Assembly: GCA_012033335.1 (NCBI GenBank)
Contig: JAAURB010000055.1
Span: 1 to 36,013 of the forward strand
Reading direction: 5' to 3'
Source: Oscillatoriales cyanobacterium RM2_1_1
GTDB lineage: Bacteria > Cyanobacteriota > Cyanobacteriia > Cyanobacteriales > Microcoleaceae
DNA: 36,013 bases
Numbering within the stretch: the first letter of the stretch is position 1; every line of letters starts with the position of its first letter. This document shows positions 1-9,244 of this stretch, in pieces. A program made the position numbers and the translations under genes. The notes beneath the pieces were generated by a model. That model was not told the origin of the DNA and ran no database searches. It saw only the letters and a list, made by a program, of their open reading frames with translations.

Positions 1-557
1 GCGATCGCACTCGATCTGCCCACGCCTCAAGACCTGGATAGGATGCTAAGGAAATCTCTACCTGGGGCAAATCTGGAATTAAAGTTCCCGCCACGACTTC
101 GGCCATGGTAAATCCCTCCCCCGCAAATAGGGCGATCGCCCAGGAGATCTTCCAGAAACCTCAGTACAGTAGTGATTCTGGCCTGACTATAGGTGACTTC
201 ATCAGGGGTTTTGTGATGCACCAACAAACCACCAATACCGGGCAGCAGTTCATGGATCGCCACCATTTGCACCATCCGCACCCTGGCTAGAGATTCAGGA
301 TCCGACGGCAGTAACACCGGTTCAGGATACTTGGCCTCCAGATAGTCCAGAATGGCTTGAGATTCAATCACCCGAAATTCCTGGTCTACCAGCACTGGAA
401 TATGACCGAAGGGATTCAGGGCGATGAATTCGGGTTCAAACTGAGCACCTTTGGCAAGATCAACCACAACCGGATCAAACGGCAATCCCTTTTCCAGGAG
501 GGCAAACCAGACAGGACGGGCAAAGAGAGAAGGACGAGCATAGTAGAACTGAATCAT
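1..557 (-). CDS. Glutathione S-transferase family protein (frameshifted, runs off the left edge)
   Basis: Predicted cytosolic glutathione S-transferase, conjugating glutathione to electrophiles. The N-terminal thioredoxin-fold half is clear: it starts MIQFYYARPSLFARPVW, which holds the usual Ser/Tyr active-site region, followed by NPFGHIPVL with the cis-Pro and by the IESQAI glutathione-binding motif near residue 64. The helical C-terminal domain begins normally. After LLGDR, near positions 126-133, the reading frame changes. In the next frame the protein continues as FAGEGFTMAEVVAGTLIPDL up to the window edge, which is typical GST sequence. The shift touches a HIP1 octamer at 132-139. One extra base or two missing bases would explain it, so a sequencing error is as likely as a broken gene. 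The gene is divergent from the TetR regulator at 715, which may control it. Confidence 0.85.
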
Positions 558-584
558 GGTTTTCTAGGTGAGTACAGAAAAGGT

Positions 585-596
585 ACGAACGGTCGT
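585..596. promoter_or_regulatory. Possible TetR operator between GST and tetR
   Basis: ACGAACGGTCGT has ACGA/TCGT inverted arms around four bases, flanked by A-rich and T-rich sequence. It lies 28 bp upstream of the GST start and about 120 bp upstream of tetR, in the divergent intergenic region. TetR repressors typically bind short palindromes in such positions. The assignment is inferred from position and symmetry only. Confidence 0.3.
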
Positions 597-714
597 TTTA
601 TTTTACTATGGTCTGGGGTGAAGCCAATGCCATTCCGTCAGACTAGCCAGCTATAAATTCACCACCTTTTGTAACCTTGATGTAATCTTGAAATGACCCT
701 GGATTCTGCACCCG

Positions 715-1376
715 ATGCCAGAACTCTCCCTATCTCCATCCCCAGCCAAGCGCCGCCGCACCTCCCAGGGGGAACAAACCTACCAGGCCATTTTGCAAAG
801 GGCCATGGATATTGCCTCCGTAGAAGGCTTGGAAGGACTATCAATCGGTCGATTAGCGGGGGAATTGACCATGAGTAAAAGCGGTTTGTTTGCCCATTTT
901 GGCTCCAAGGAAGAATTACAATTGGCCACGATTACAGCGGCCCGCGCCCTAGTGATTGGCCGGGTTGTACGTCCTGCCCTCAGAAACCCAAAAGGAATTC
1001 AACGGTTGCAACGGCTGTGTGCAGCCTGGCTGAACTATACAGAACAGAACCTGTTTCCGGGGGGTTGCTTTTTTGCCATGACCTCAGTGGAATTCAAAAG
1101 TCGTCCTGGTGCAGTCCGCGATCGCTGGTTGAGATCATGCAAGAGCGGTTGGCGACCTTTGGGCGGTTGGTTCGGGATGCTCAGCAGATGGGGGAAATTC
1201 AAGCGGATCTCGACGCTGATCAGTTGGCTTTTGAAATTGATACATTACTGATGGGAGCCAATTGGACGTTTCAGTTATATGGCGATCCTCAGTTAATCAG
1301 CCGTACCCGCCATGCCATTCAGCAGCGGCTCCAGAATGCCAGCTTCCAATCATCCGAAATCCGCAATGAATCATGA
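715..1376 (+). CDS. TetR/AcrR family transcriptional regulator (frameshifted)
   Basis: Predicted one-component repressor. The N-terminal helix-turn-helix is typical: AILQRAMDIASVEGLEGLSIGRLAGELTMSKSGLFAHFGSKEELQ spans roughly residues 26-70, with the GLSIGRLA and SGLFAHFGSKEEL signatures. The C-terminal ligand domain starts in this frame and then shifts near 1118-1128. Beyond that point the next frame reads LVEIMQERLATFGRLVRDAQQMG through to a stop at 1376. Restoring one base gives about 220 residues, a normal TetR length. The shift sits on the HIP1 octamer at 1118-1125. The likely start is ATG 715. It is transcribed away from the GST gene, a common arrangement for a local regulator, and its last bases overlap the response-regulator remnant on the other strand. 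Confidence 0.85.
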
Positions 1377-1718
1377 ATCATCAAAACTGGAGATTGGGGC
1401 TCGAATTCTAGCCGCTAATTCTTCCAATTCAAAGGGCTTTACTAGGTAATCATCGGCCCCTGCATCTAACCCAATAATTTTGTCAGTGGTCGTATCTCGA
1501 GATGTCAGCACCAAAATGGGTGCAATGAAACTCATTTCTCGAAGCCACTTGTATAGGGTAATCCCATCCAACCCCGGCAACATCAAATCCAATAAAATCA
1601 AATCTTAGGCCCCTGCTTGGGCGTAGTTTTGCCCTGCGATTCCATCTCTAGCAATATCCACTGCATGGTTTCGATCATCGTCTTCAACCAATAAAATTCT
1701 CATGGGAATTGTTCTCAT
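1371..1718 (-). pseudogene. Decayed OmpR-type response regulator (receiver domain only)
   Basis: Reading leftwards from ATG 1718 (or ATG 1703) gives MRILLVEDDDRNHAVDIAR, the start of a receiver domain. About twenty residues that normally follow the VEDD motif are missing. The frame then has an in-frame TAA at 1605-1607, where the family has a Tyr before DLILLD. After the stop the frame continues with DLILLDLMLPGLDGI (phospho-acceptor Asp), ILVLTSRDTTTDK and GADDYLVKPFELEELAARIRA, all classic receiver motifs. The DNA-binding winged-helix domain is absent; the frame ends after a few unrelated residues at 1371. An internal deletion, a stop codon and a lost C-terminus together make this a true pseudogene, unlike the single-base shifts elsewhere. 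It lies beside an IS remnant, which may have caused the damage. Confidence 0.85.
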
Positions 1719-1724
1719 GAAGCT

Positions 1725-2440
1725 GGCTCAATCTGCGATTTTCTTCAGCTTAAGGCTTAATGGGTAGACTCACATCTTGCACCAAGAGGTAAGGGTCAAG
1801 TTTTGAACGCAACTACTTGCAGATCGAGACCAGCAGATTGAAGCAGGGAACGAGATTGTTCCACCTGAAGTAGAAGCAGACAAAGCAGGACATCAGGAAG
1901 CAGGATTTTGAAGGCCAAGGCGGCTGATGCGCCCCAATCAGGCAAAGCAGAGGAACCGGTGTGCAGATAGACCCAATGAACCAAGAGGAAGCAGATGAAA
2001 CACAGAATCAGCCATCGATAGACACCCCGCAATGTCTGTTGAGCAAAACGGTGTAAGCCAAAGCGATGTTTGATGGTTTTGAAGAAGCCTGCAATCGCCC
2101 AGCGACGTCGTCCCCACCAATTGATAGTAATGGCTTTGAGCGGACGGGTAGAAAGGACAAAACGCTTTTCCAACTTGCCATCGCGTTTGAGGTAGAACCA
2201 GGAGATGGTGATGGGGAATGACAACCCCTTAAGTCTGACTTGTTGTCCTTTGTTGACCAAGTGAGAGACTGGACGTTCATCTGTGAGTTTACGGTCGTAG
2301 CGCACCCCAACAATGACGGGGTGACGACGGGCCCGCATGGCTGTCAGAAACTCAACGCTACCGAAGGCGGTATCGGCCAAAATGATGACTCGAAAGGCTT
2401 TCACTACAGAGGAAGGCAATGTGTCAATCAATCGCACTGC
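1725..2440 (-). mobile_element. Truncated IS4-type insertion sequence remnant
   Basis: This segment holds the C-terminal part of a DDE transposase and about 70 bp of possible terminal sequence on its left. Its right side ends abruptly at roughly 2435-2445, where nuclease coding sequence on the other strand begins, so the transposase N-terminus and one IS end are missing. I could not define terminal inverted repeats or a target duplication. The limits given are approximate. Confidence 0.65.
1796..2440 (-). pseudogene. IS4-type transposase, C-terminal fragment
   Basis: DDE transposase remnant. Recognisable parts are VIILADTAFGSVEFL (a catalytic Asp region), VGVRYDRKL, and the C-terminal RRRWAIAGFFKTIKHRFGLHRF followed by a hydrophobic segment near LILCFICFLLVHW. 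The N-terminal DNA-binding part and first catalytic Asp are missing, because the frame runs into nuclease sequence of the opposite strand around 2440. In the C-terminal signature, Ala (GCA) stands where I expect the catalytic Glu of the RW-x-IE-x-FFK pattern; this is from memory of the family. The frame extends upstream to 2566, but those residues are the shadow of the nuclease gene. It is almost certainly non-functional. Confidence 0.8.
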
Positions 2441-2441
2441 T

Positions 2442-2864
2442 AGAGATCCGTCTGCGTTTGAGCGTCTGGCACAGTGTTTACTGCGTGAGTCTGGGTTTAT
2501 CCAGGTACAGGTTACGGGTAAAGCTGGTGACGGTGGCATTGATGGTGTCGGGATTGCCCGTATCAACGGCTTTTTGAGTTTTCACATTCTCTTTCAATGC
2601 AAGCGTTATCAGGGTTCAGTCACAGCAGGTCAAATTCGGGATTTTCGTGGAGCCATGCAAGGGCGGACTGACAAAGGTTTATTTATCACGACTGGCACAT
2701 TTACCAGGGACGCGATTAAAGAAGCTACACGAGATGGCGCACCACCCATTGATCTGATAGACGGTGAACAGTTAGTTCAACGCTTGAAAGAGTTGGGTCT
2801 TGGTGTCAAGATAACAATGATCGAGTCAGTTGAAATCGATGCCGATTGGTTTGCAAAGATCTAA
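2442..2864 (+). pseudogene. Mrr-like restriction endonuclease, catalytic domain, 5' truncated
   Basis: PD-(D/E)xK nuclease domain of the Mrr family (Mrr_cat), which cleaves modified or foreign DNA. The sequence from AFERLAQCLLRESGF through GDGGIDGVG and FQCKRYQGSVTAGQIRDFRGAM to DLIDGEQLVQRLKELGLGV matches the family closely. The active-site Asp in GDGGID and the QxK motif in FQCKRY are both present. The N-terminal winged-helix domain usual in Mrr proteins is missing, because the upstream DNA is IS sequence. In-frame translation can start upstream inside the IS (ATG 2337), so a chimeric product is possible. The gene sits 15 bp before the 80-residue gene at 2880, forming a small operon with it and the HNH fragment. 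A remnant is the most likely reading, but the catalytic core is intact. Confidence 0.8.
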
Positions 2865-2879
2865 TACGATGGAGGCTAA

Positions 2880-3122
2880 ATGGTTACAACTCTTAATAAA
2901 CCATCTTCTCTGATTCATGAAATCCAACTTGAAAAAGTTGGTAACTGGAATTTATTCAAATTCAGTGAGTCTCTTCAACTACGGATGGAGAGCTTTTTAG
3001 AAAAGAAAAAGGCTGATCAACTAACTCCTGACGAAATTACTGAATTGGATGCGATCGGAGAGTTGGATCGTATTTTTACTCATATCAACGCCATGCTTGC
3101 TGCTCAAAATGCCAATCAATGA
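2880..3122 (+). CDS. Small conserved-type hypothetical protein between mrr and HNH genes (80 aa)
   Basis: Intact 80-residue soluble protein without a recognised domain. It is helical and charged in its second half (LQLRMESFLEKKKADQLTPDEITELDAIGELDRIF). The start is well supported by GGAGG five bases before ATG 2880. Its stop overlaps the start of the HNH gene by 14 bases, a sign of translational coupling. From memory, similar small proteins often precede short HNH endonuclease genes in cyanobacteria, so it may be a partner or antidote of the nuclease; that role is inferred. It is the only complete gene left in this remnant operon. Confidence 0.7.
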   Translation: MVTTLNKPSSLIHEIQLEKVGNWNLFKFSESLQLRMESFLEKKKADQLTPDEITELDAIGELDRIFTHINAMLAAQNANQ

Positions 3123-3204
3123 TGAACTCAAGCAGACTATTCGAGAGCGAGCCGGATATGTGTGCGAGTATTGCCATTCTCCTCAGTCTTTGAGTAGAGA
3201 TTAA
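3109..3204 (+). pseudogene. HNH endonuclease, N-terminal fragment
   Basis: ATG 3109 opens a 31-residue frame, MPINDELKQTIRERAGYVCE, then YCHSPQSLSRD and a stop at 3202-3204. The RERAGYVCEYCHSP segment is the zinc-ribbon start (CxxC) of short HNH nucleases, which normally run to about 130 residues with an HIxP core further on. Everything after residue 31 is missing. The start overlaps the preceding 80-residue gene. The sequence after 3204 shows no further HNH motif in any frame, so this is a truncation rather than a simple frameshift. Confidence 0.75.
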
Positions 3205-3431
3205 AACCCTCAGCTCAGAATCTTGAGATGATCTCAATTCATATCAAGTCCTTTGGAGTGAAAACAATGTCATTGAGGCCAGAATCTTCAGATAGCAAGG
3301 ATTTTAGCTGATTGACGACCTGGGTTTAATTAGGGTAATCAAGCGGATTTGATATCACTATTGACCCAATACCACCGATATCTTCCTTTTGTAGAGTCAG
3401 TTAGGGATCTATGGAGGTTTTCTAAAACTAT
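3205..3431. other. Intergenic stretch after the HNH fragment
   Basis: No gene is supported. A short open stretch near 3355-3430 on the plus strand (ending LWRFSKTIQRAEG) looks faintly protein-like but has no start or recognisable motif, and it runs into the end of the USP gene on the other strand. It may be a gene remnant. Confidence 0.3.
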
Positions 3432-6109
3432 TCAACGAGCTGAGGGCAGCGCCGGACGAACCAGAATCATATTACAGGGACAATTGCGGGCGATCGCCTC
3501 CGGCAGATTTCCCTGAATCACCTGCTTCAACATACCCTCTTGACTGGCTCCCAACACCACCACATCACATTGATTTTTCTCGGCCATATCAATCACCGCT
3601 TCGGCCACCGAATCATTACAAACCATTGTGGGAATCGCATTAATTTTCAGGGCTTTTTTGATGCCCTCAGCAATCTTTTCCAGGGCTTGAAAATTCATAT
3701 TCTTTTGTCGAACAACCTGAAGCAACTGCACTTCCGGATGAACACTCAACCGCACAAATGCCGGTAAAAGCTCCAGGGCAATGGACTTATGCTCACCCCC
3801 CCGCAGGGGAAATAACCATCTATTCCAGGTGAGGGAAGAGTAAACCCCAGGAGATTGACCGGTCACAGTTCTCTGATCACACTTGACCAGCATCACCTCA
3901 CAGGGGGCTTGACGGATCAAGCTATCCACCACCCGACCAAAGATCCGATCTGTAGCAGAGGCCCCCTGCCATCCCATGATCAATAGATCAATATGCCGTT
4001 CCTGAATGGTTTCCAAAATGGCATGGGCCGTATCATGGCTGACTCTTGCCTCAGTATGAACCGGCACCTGCCAGGCCTGACCAATCCGATCCGCTTCCTG
4101 CAATAAACGCCGACTTTTTTGCACCCGGACTGGGGTTTCCGAAGGAATTTGTCGGGGCGGTACTTTGATCACGGTCAAACACTCCAATTCATAATTGCGC
4201 TCTCGGGCAATGGCCGCCGCAATTTGCAATAGGGTTGAAGCGGTTTTAGGATTTCCCACGGAAACCAGTAGCCGACCCTGGCCAACCTGAGCGATCGCGT
4301 TTGATAGACCACATAGGAAGGGTGGGGATGGGGGCCAATCTGGGTATCCTCTCCACTGAGATAACCCAACTCCGCTTTAATAATGTCACTGCGGGTAATA
4401 ATTCCCACCAGATGCCGACCTTCTACGACGGGTAACCGACTGGGTTTGTACTGGGTTAAAAGATACAGCACCTGAGTCAGGGAATCATCGGGATTGACCG
4501 TAATCGGTTGCGGGGTCATCAGCTCCCTCAGGGCCGTATCTCCAGGGACTGAACGTTTAGCAATATCCGCCAGATCCTGTTGGGTAAAGATCCCCACTAG
4601 CTTGCCATCTTCTACCACCGGAAACCCCCGGTGCCGGGAGGCAGAAAAGACTTTTCGAGCCTGATCCAGGGTGAAATGTCCCTCCAGGGTTTCGACATGA
4701 CGCTGCATTACCTCACTAGCCCGTAAATTACTCAAGCTACTGTAGGCAGACTGATCCGGCTTCAACTCAATGCCACTCAATTGCAACAGCCGGTCATACA
4801 AAGACTGGGGGTTCAATTTCTCAGCGGTAAAGTAAGCCGTAATGGCACAGATCATCAGTTGGAGTACCAGGTTAAAGTCCTCAGTAATTTCAAATACAAT
4901 CACCACTGCGGTAATGGGAGTCCGGGAAACGGCACAGAAAAACGCCCCCATCCCTGCTAGGGCAAAGGTACTGGAGGGCTCCAAGCCAATGGCAGCACTC
5001 TCCCACAACCCCACCAAATTTCCCAGGGAGGCCCCTAAAACCAGGGAAGGGGCAAATAACCCGCCGGGGGCCGAGGAGCTAGCGGCGATAGTGGTCAGAA
5101 TGAAATGAGCAACAAAAACCACAGCGGTAAATTCCCAGGAGATATCCCCCCCGAGAACCAATTCCCGCAACCCGGAGTTGTTGCGAAAGTTCAGGGGCAG
5201 AGCCGCAATAATCAAACCACAGAGCAGACCAGAAAGCGCCATTCGGCCCGGTAAACTTAACTTCAACTGGCGATTGAACTGAATGGACTTGACAATCCCA
5301 CTACTGAACAGTGTCCCCAGCAACCCGGCTAAAATTCCCAGAATCACATAGAACGGAATCTCCGGGAGCTGTACCAACCACTGCCGATAGGAGGCTTCCA
5401 GGGCTTCTACGGAGGGTTGGTCAAAGCTGACATCCCGCCCCCCCAGCAACCGCGCCACCATCGCCCCCACAAAGGATGAAATAATGGCTGGGCCTAGAGT
5501 CACCCCGGAGGTATCGTGGAGCAGGTCTTCCACTACAAACAACACCCCCGCCAGAGGGGCATTAAATCCGGAAGATAACCCTGCCGCCGCCCCACAGGCT
5601 AACATTTGTCGTCGATAGTTGGGGGACGTGGGTACCCAACGGCTGACCCAGGCCGCCAAGGCCGCCCCGATTTGTACCGTAGGCCCCTGTCGCCCCAGGG
5701 TTAGGCCGGCTCCCATCGTAAACATGGTTCCCAGTAATTTGGCGATCGCCACCCGCAAGTCTAGTGAGATCGGCAATCCCCCCAGGGCAGCCTTGACCTG
5801 GGGCACACCGCTACCGGTTGTCTCAGGGGCAAACTGTTCCACCATCAGCCCAGTAGCAAACCCCCCTATCACCCCCACCAGGGGAAGAAATACCCAGGCT
5901 GGAACCGGTAAATGTATAGAACCATAAACTCGCCAGGATCCTAGCCATCCGGCCCCAATTCGCAGGCAATAGGCTGCTAGCCCGGAGACAAAACCAATGA
6001 TACAAGCCTCAATAATGGCAAGGCGCTCGGGGGAAGTAGGTCGAAGGAACTGAGTTGTGAAACTCTTAAATGGCAGAGAAAGCTGCTGAAGGGGAGGAAA
6101 TTTTCCCAT
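3432..6109 (-). CDS. ClC-type chloride channel/transporter with CBS pair and two USP domains (frameshifted)
   Basis: Membrane anion channel or transporter. The ClC domain fills about residues 25-440, with GSGVPQ at the first selectivity loop, GRQGPTVQIG, and SSAPGGLFAPSLVLGA. A CBS pair follows (VMQRHVETLEGHFTL... and LMTPQPITVNPDDSL..., about 465-590), then two universal stress protein domains that read in the next frame (ATP-loop-like GWQGASATDRIFGRVVDSLI and GASQEGMLKQVIQGNLPEAIA). The frame shifts near 4291-4300, on a HIP1 octamer. With one base restored the protein is about 892 residues, usual for the cyanobacterial ClC-CBS-USP architecture. Residue 141 is Gln (CAG) where canonical ClCs have the gating Glu of GREGP. 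The start ATG 6109 gives a normal N-terminus. The shift is probably an artefact; if real, the USP part is lost. Confidence 0.9.
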
Positions 6110-6160
6110 AAAACTTTGGGTATACCTCTAGTTCAGCATATCAATTGATCTGGGATCTGG

Positions 6161-6418
6161 TTGCGCTGCTACATTACTCTTTCTTTTGAATTTGAATTCG
6201 TTAGAGAAAATTACCGAAGAGAAATCACCGATTCTATTGAAAAACGTCAGGTTTTGGATACATTTGTGCGGGAAACTGATACCCTCATCGACCTCTACAT
6301 CGATGACGAAGTTATTTCTAGAACCGAAGACCATCCGTTCTGGGTGGTAAACAAAGGTTGAGTCGAGGCGGAGGATTTGCAGGTTGGAGACGTTGATTCA
6401 GACTCCACAACTGGCTAA
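6161..6418 (+). pseudogene. Remnant of a Hint-domain (polymorphic toxin type) protein
   Basis: The frame reads DTFVRETDTLIDLYI, DDEVISRTEDHPFWVVNKG, a TGA at 6359-6361, then VEAEDLQVGD before a TAA at 6416-6418. This matches the pretoxin Hint signature, in which a TT-x-EHPFWV-x-x-KGWV-x-A-x-x-L-x-x-GD pattern marks an autoprocessing domain before the toxin of Rhs or two-partner systems. TGA stands where the family has Trp (KGWVEA). No upstream delivery domain and no downstream toxin are present, and the surrounding sequence is non-coding. It is a short fossil of a larger gene, inserted between the ClC gene and purL. Confidence 0.7.
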
Positions 6419-6578
6419 GGACAGGCTAATTTTGTCCAAAGTTTAGCCAGCAAAGCATCTCAATTGATCCCTCCAGATTGATTACCTCAGGCGTACTAGC
6501 CTGGATTTACTAGTCTGGATTTGATAGCCGGGCAGGCTAGGAATTTGGGTAAACCTTGCTCTTAAGCGGAAACGTCAC

Positions 6579-9008
6579 TTAAACGTCACTCAAACGTCGT
6601 TCAATGGCGTTGAAATAAAATTCACTCAGGTCGGCCAGATTCGCATTGATCAAACCCAAATCCTCTGCGGCCCAAATTTCCAAGGGAGTGGCCGAATTCC
6701 CAACAGTCCCCAACTGATACCAATTTTGCCCCGGTTCTTCCCAGGATTCCTGCAGGTAAGTTTCCCAACTCTGCTGAGAGGCGGGAGCAACTGACACCAG
6801 GATTCTCGCCCCCTCCCCAACTAAAATCCGATCCCAGCGTTGCTGCACCAAAGACGTTACCTTAAAATTCACCGTCGCCCCCCTCTGACCGCTGATACAA
6901 GATTCCGCCAAGGCGATCGCCAATCCCCCCTCCGCACAGTCATGGGCAGATCGGATCCAACCCTGCTGAATGCCCCAGCGACAGACCGCTTGCACCTGAC
7001 GTTCCAGGTCAAAATCAACCCTAGGTGGTTTTCCTGCAACTTGTTGATGAATCACAGCCAGGTATTCTGAAGCATTGAGGGTAATTAGATCGGGCATTTC
7101 CAGGCCAGAGGTTTCACCATCGTTCTGCCATTCCCCCCGTCCCAGCAAATAAATTAAATCCCCTTCCGCCCGCCAACCCTGACCGCAAACTTGATTAATG
7201 TCCTGTACCAATCCCACCATGCCCACCACCGGAGTTGGATAAATTCCCTGGGGATTGCCCTCAGCGTCTAGAGTTTCGTTATAGAGGGAGACATTCCCTC
7301 CGGTAACGGGGGTGTTCAGCTCCCGGCAAGCGTCAGCAATGCCTCGACAGGACTCTGCCAATTGCCAGTAACCGATGGGGCTTTCAGGGCTACCAAAATT
7401 CAAGTTGTCGGTGACGGCAATCGGTTCAGCCCCGACACAGCTTAAGTTTCGGGCGGCCTCTGCCACCACAGCCTTGGCTCCTTCGTAGGGATCCAGATAG
7501 ACATAGCGCCCATTACAATCTACCGTTGCCGCGATCCCTTTGATAAAGGCCCGATTGTTTGAGGATGGTTCGGGACAGTCAGTCTGATAAGTTGATGAGG
7601 ATTGGCCAGATTCAACTGGACGCAACCGCACCACCGCCGCATCCGCCCCCCCAGGAACTATCACCGTATTATTCTGCACCTGATGGTCATACTGACGATA
7701 CACCCAACGTTTCGAGGCGATGGTTGGGGTATCAAGAAGCCTACACAATACTTGATACCAGGTATGAAATTCTGTCCCGACAAATACCCCTGAAACCGTA
7801 CAGGGCGGCAATAAATTCTCTGTCCATGCCCAAGCCTGTCGAGCATATTCGGGGGGTTCCGCTAAAAGTTCCCGGTGGTAAATCGGTGTGTTATCGGCCA
7901 GGGCTGTAGCTGGGATTTCAGCGGCAATTTCTCCCTGGAACCAGATTCGCACAACTGGTTCCTCGATGACTGTTCCTGCCACCACCGCCTGCAGTCCCCA
8001 TCGATGAAAAATATCGATCAACTCCTGCTCCCGACCCCGCTGCCCAACAAATAACATTCGTTCCTGGGATTCAGACAGTAGATATTCATAGGGAACCATC
8101 CCGGTTTCCCGCACCGGAATTTTGTCCAGATCCAGGTCAATACCAACGCCCCCCTTTGCCGCCATTTCCGCCGTCGAACAGGTAACTCCCGCCGCCCCCA
8201 TATCCTGGGCTGCTACCACGGCTCCGGTTTTAAATGCTTCCAGACAAGCCTCCACCAGGGACTTCTCTAGAAAGGGATCCCCCACCTGTACCGCCGGTCG
8301 ATCAGCGATGGATTCATCACTCAGTTCGGCGCTGGCAAAACTGGCTCCCCCCATGCCATCACGCCCGGTGGTAGAACCTACATACAACACTGGATTGCCA
8401 ATCCCTGAGGCTCCTGATTTGACAATTTCTGTGGTTTCCATCAAGCCAATCGCCATCGCATTAACCAGGGGATTTCCAGTGTAGGCGGGATCAAAATAAA
8501 CCTCACCCCCCACCGTTGGAACCCCAAAACAGTTGCCATAATGGGAAATTCCAGCCACTACCCCCTGAAACAGTTGCCGGGTTCGAGGATCCACCAGGGA
8601 ACCGAACCGCAGGGAATTTAGCACGGCAATTGGTCTGGCCCCCATGGTGAAAATATCCCGCAAGATGCCTCCTACCCCTGTGGCTGCCCCCTGAAACGGT
8701 TCTACCGCTGAGGGATGGTTGTGGGATTCAATTTTGAAGGCGATTTGCACTCCGTCCCCAAAGTCCACAACTCCAGCATTCTCCCCCGGGCCCACTAGAA
8801 TTCGGGCTCCAGCGGTGGGAAATTGCTTCAGCAAAGGTCGAGAGTTCTTGTAGCAGCAGTGTTCGCTCCACATCACCCCAAACATTCCCAGTTCGGCTTG
8901 GTTGGGATGGCGACCCAAACGGTTGACAATTTCCTGATATTCGTCGGGTTTCAACCCCTCATTGGCAATTTCTTCTGGGGAAAACGGACAGGGAGAAATG
9001 GCAGACAT
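6579..9008 (-). CDS. purL: Phosphoribosylformylglycinamidine synthase subunit PurL
   Basis: Cytosolic enzyme of purine synthesis. It converts FGAR to FGAM with ATP, using ammonia delivered from PurQ with the help of PurS. The 809-residue frame is intact and slightly longer than typical small-type PurL. Motifs seen are [13 protein letters not shown] near residue 50, [17 protein letters not shown] with the active-site His, [28 protein letters not shown], and the second half-repeat with [11 protein letters not shown] and [11 protein letters not shown]. The start [25 protein letters not shown] fits the family. The middle (around residues 400-480) has a low-complexity Ser-rich insert, [20 protein letters not shown], that accounts for some of the extra length. 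It stands alone here, without purQ or purS. Confidence 0.96.
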   Translation of the reverse strand: MSAISPCPFSPEEIANEGLKPDEYQEIVNRLGRHPNQAELGMFGVMWSEHCCYKNSRPLLKQFPTAGARILVGPGENAGVVDFGDGVQIAFKIESHNHPSAVEPFQGAATGVGGILRDIFTMGARPIAVLNSLRFGSLVDPRTRQLFQGVVAGISHYGNCFGVPTVGGEVYFDPAYTGNPLVNAMAIGLMETTEIVKSGASGIGNPVLYVGSTTGRDGMGGASFASAELSDESIADRPAVQVGDPFLEKSLVEACLEAFKTGAVVAAQDMGAAGVTCSTAEMAAKGGVGIDLDLDKIPVRETGMVPYEYLLSESQERMLFVGQRGREQELIDIFHRWGLQAVVAGTVIEEPVVRIWFQGEIAAEIPATALADNTPIYHRELLAEPPEYARQAWAWTENLLPPCTVSGVFVGTEFHTWYQVLCRLLDTPTIASKRWVYRQYDHQVQNNTVIVPGGADAAVVRLRPVESGQSSSTYQTDCPEPSSNNRAFIKGIAATVDCNGRYVYLDPYEGAKAVVAEAARNLSCVGAEPIAVTDNLNFGSPESPIGYWQLAESCRGIADACRELNTPVTGGNVSLYNETLDAEGNPQGIYPTPVVGMVGLVQDINQVCGQGWRAEGDLIYLLGRGEWQNDGETSGLEMPDLITLNASEYLAVIHQQVAGKPPRVDFDLERQVQAVCRWGIQQGWIRSAHDCAEGGLAIALAESCISGQRGATVNFKVTSLVQQRWDRILVGEGARILVSVAPASQQSWETYLQESWEEPGQNWYQLGTVGNSATPLEIWAAEDLGLINANLADLSEFYFNAIERRLSDV

Positions 9009-9081
9009 GGTTTAGCAAATGGCTCAGCAGCACTATTCTATCGGGATTTAAGCCAAGTTAAGATCTAATAGAGTGCAGAAG

Positions 9082-9140
9082 TGGATGGTGCGGTGCGATA
9101 CCCTCTCCCAAACCCATACCCCACAGAATTGAAAATCGCT
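9082..9140. repeat. Dispersed repeat family 1, copy A
   Basis: The 33-bp core at 9108-9140, ending AATTGAAAATCGCT, is nearly the same as cores at 20605-20637 and 21280-21312. All three copies lie between genes. This copy is the most divergent (CAGAATTG instead of CGGGATTG). It lies upstream of purL. Confidence 0.7.
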
Positions 9141-9244
9141 TTAACTTCATCAGGCCGTTAAAATCAGGCCGTTAAACTCAGAATATTTTCATGGTCATAC
9201 GCCCCTGAAAATACCTGTCCTGAACCCGTTGACCGCCCCTATCC

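Noticed and set aside
131-140. HIP1 octamers as regulatory sites
   Set aside because: They occur throughout coding and non-coding DNA in many cyanobacteria; they are noted only for their link to frameshifts.
2240-2443. Plus-strand frame inside the transposase fragment
   Set aside because: Shadow of the transposase; the sequence resembles no protein I know.
4842-5108. Plus-strand open frames inside the ClC gene and similar long shadows in purL, acs and the kinase
   Set aside because: They lie opposite well-supported conserved genes and show no recognisable protein features.
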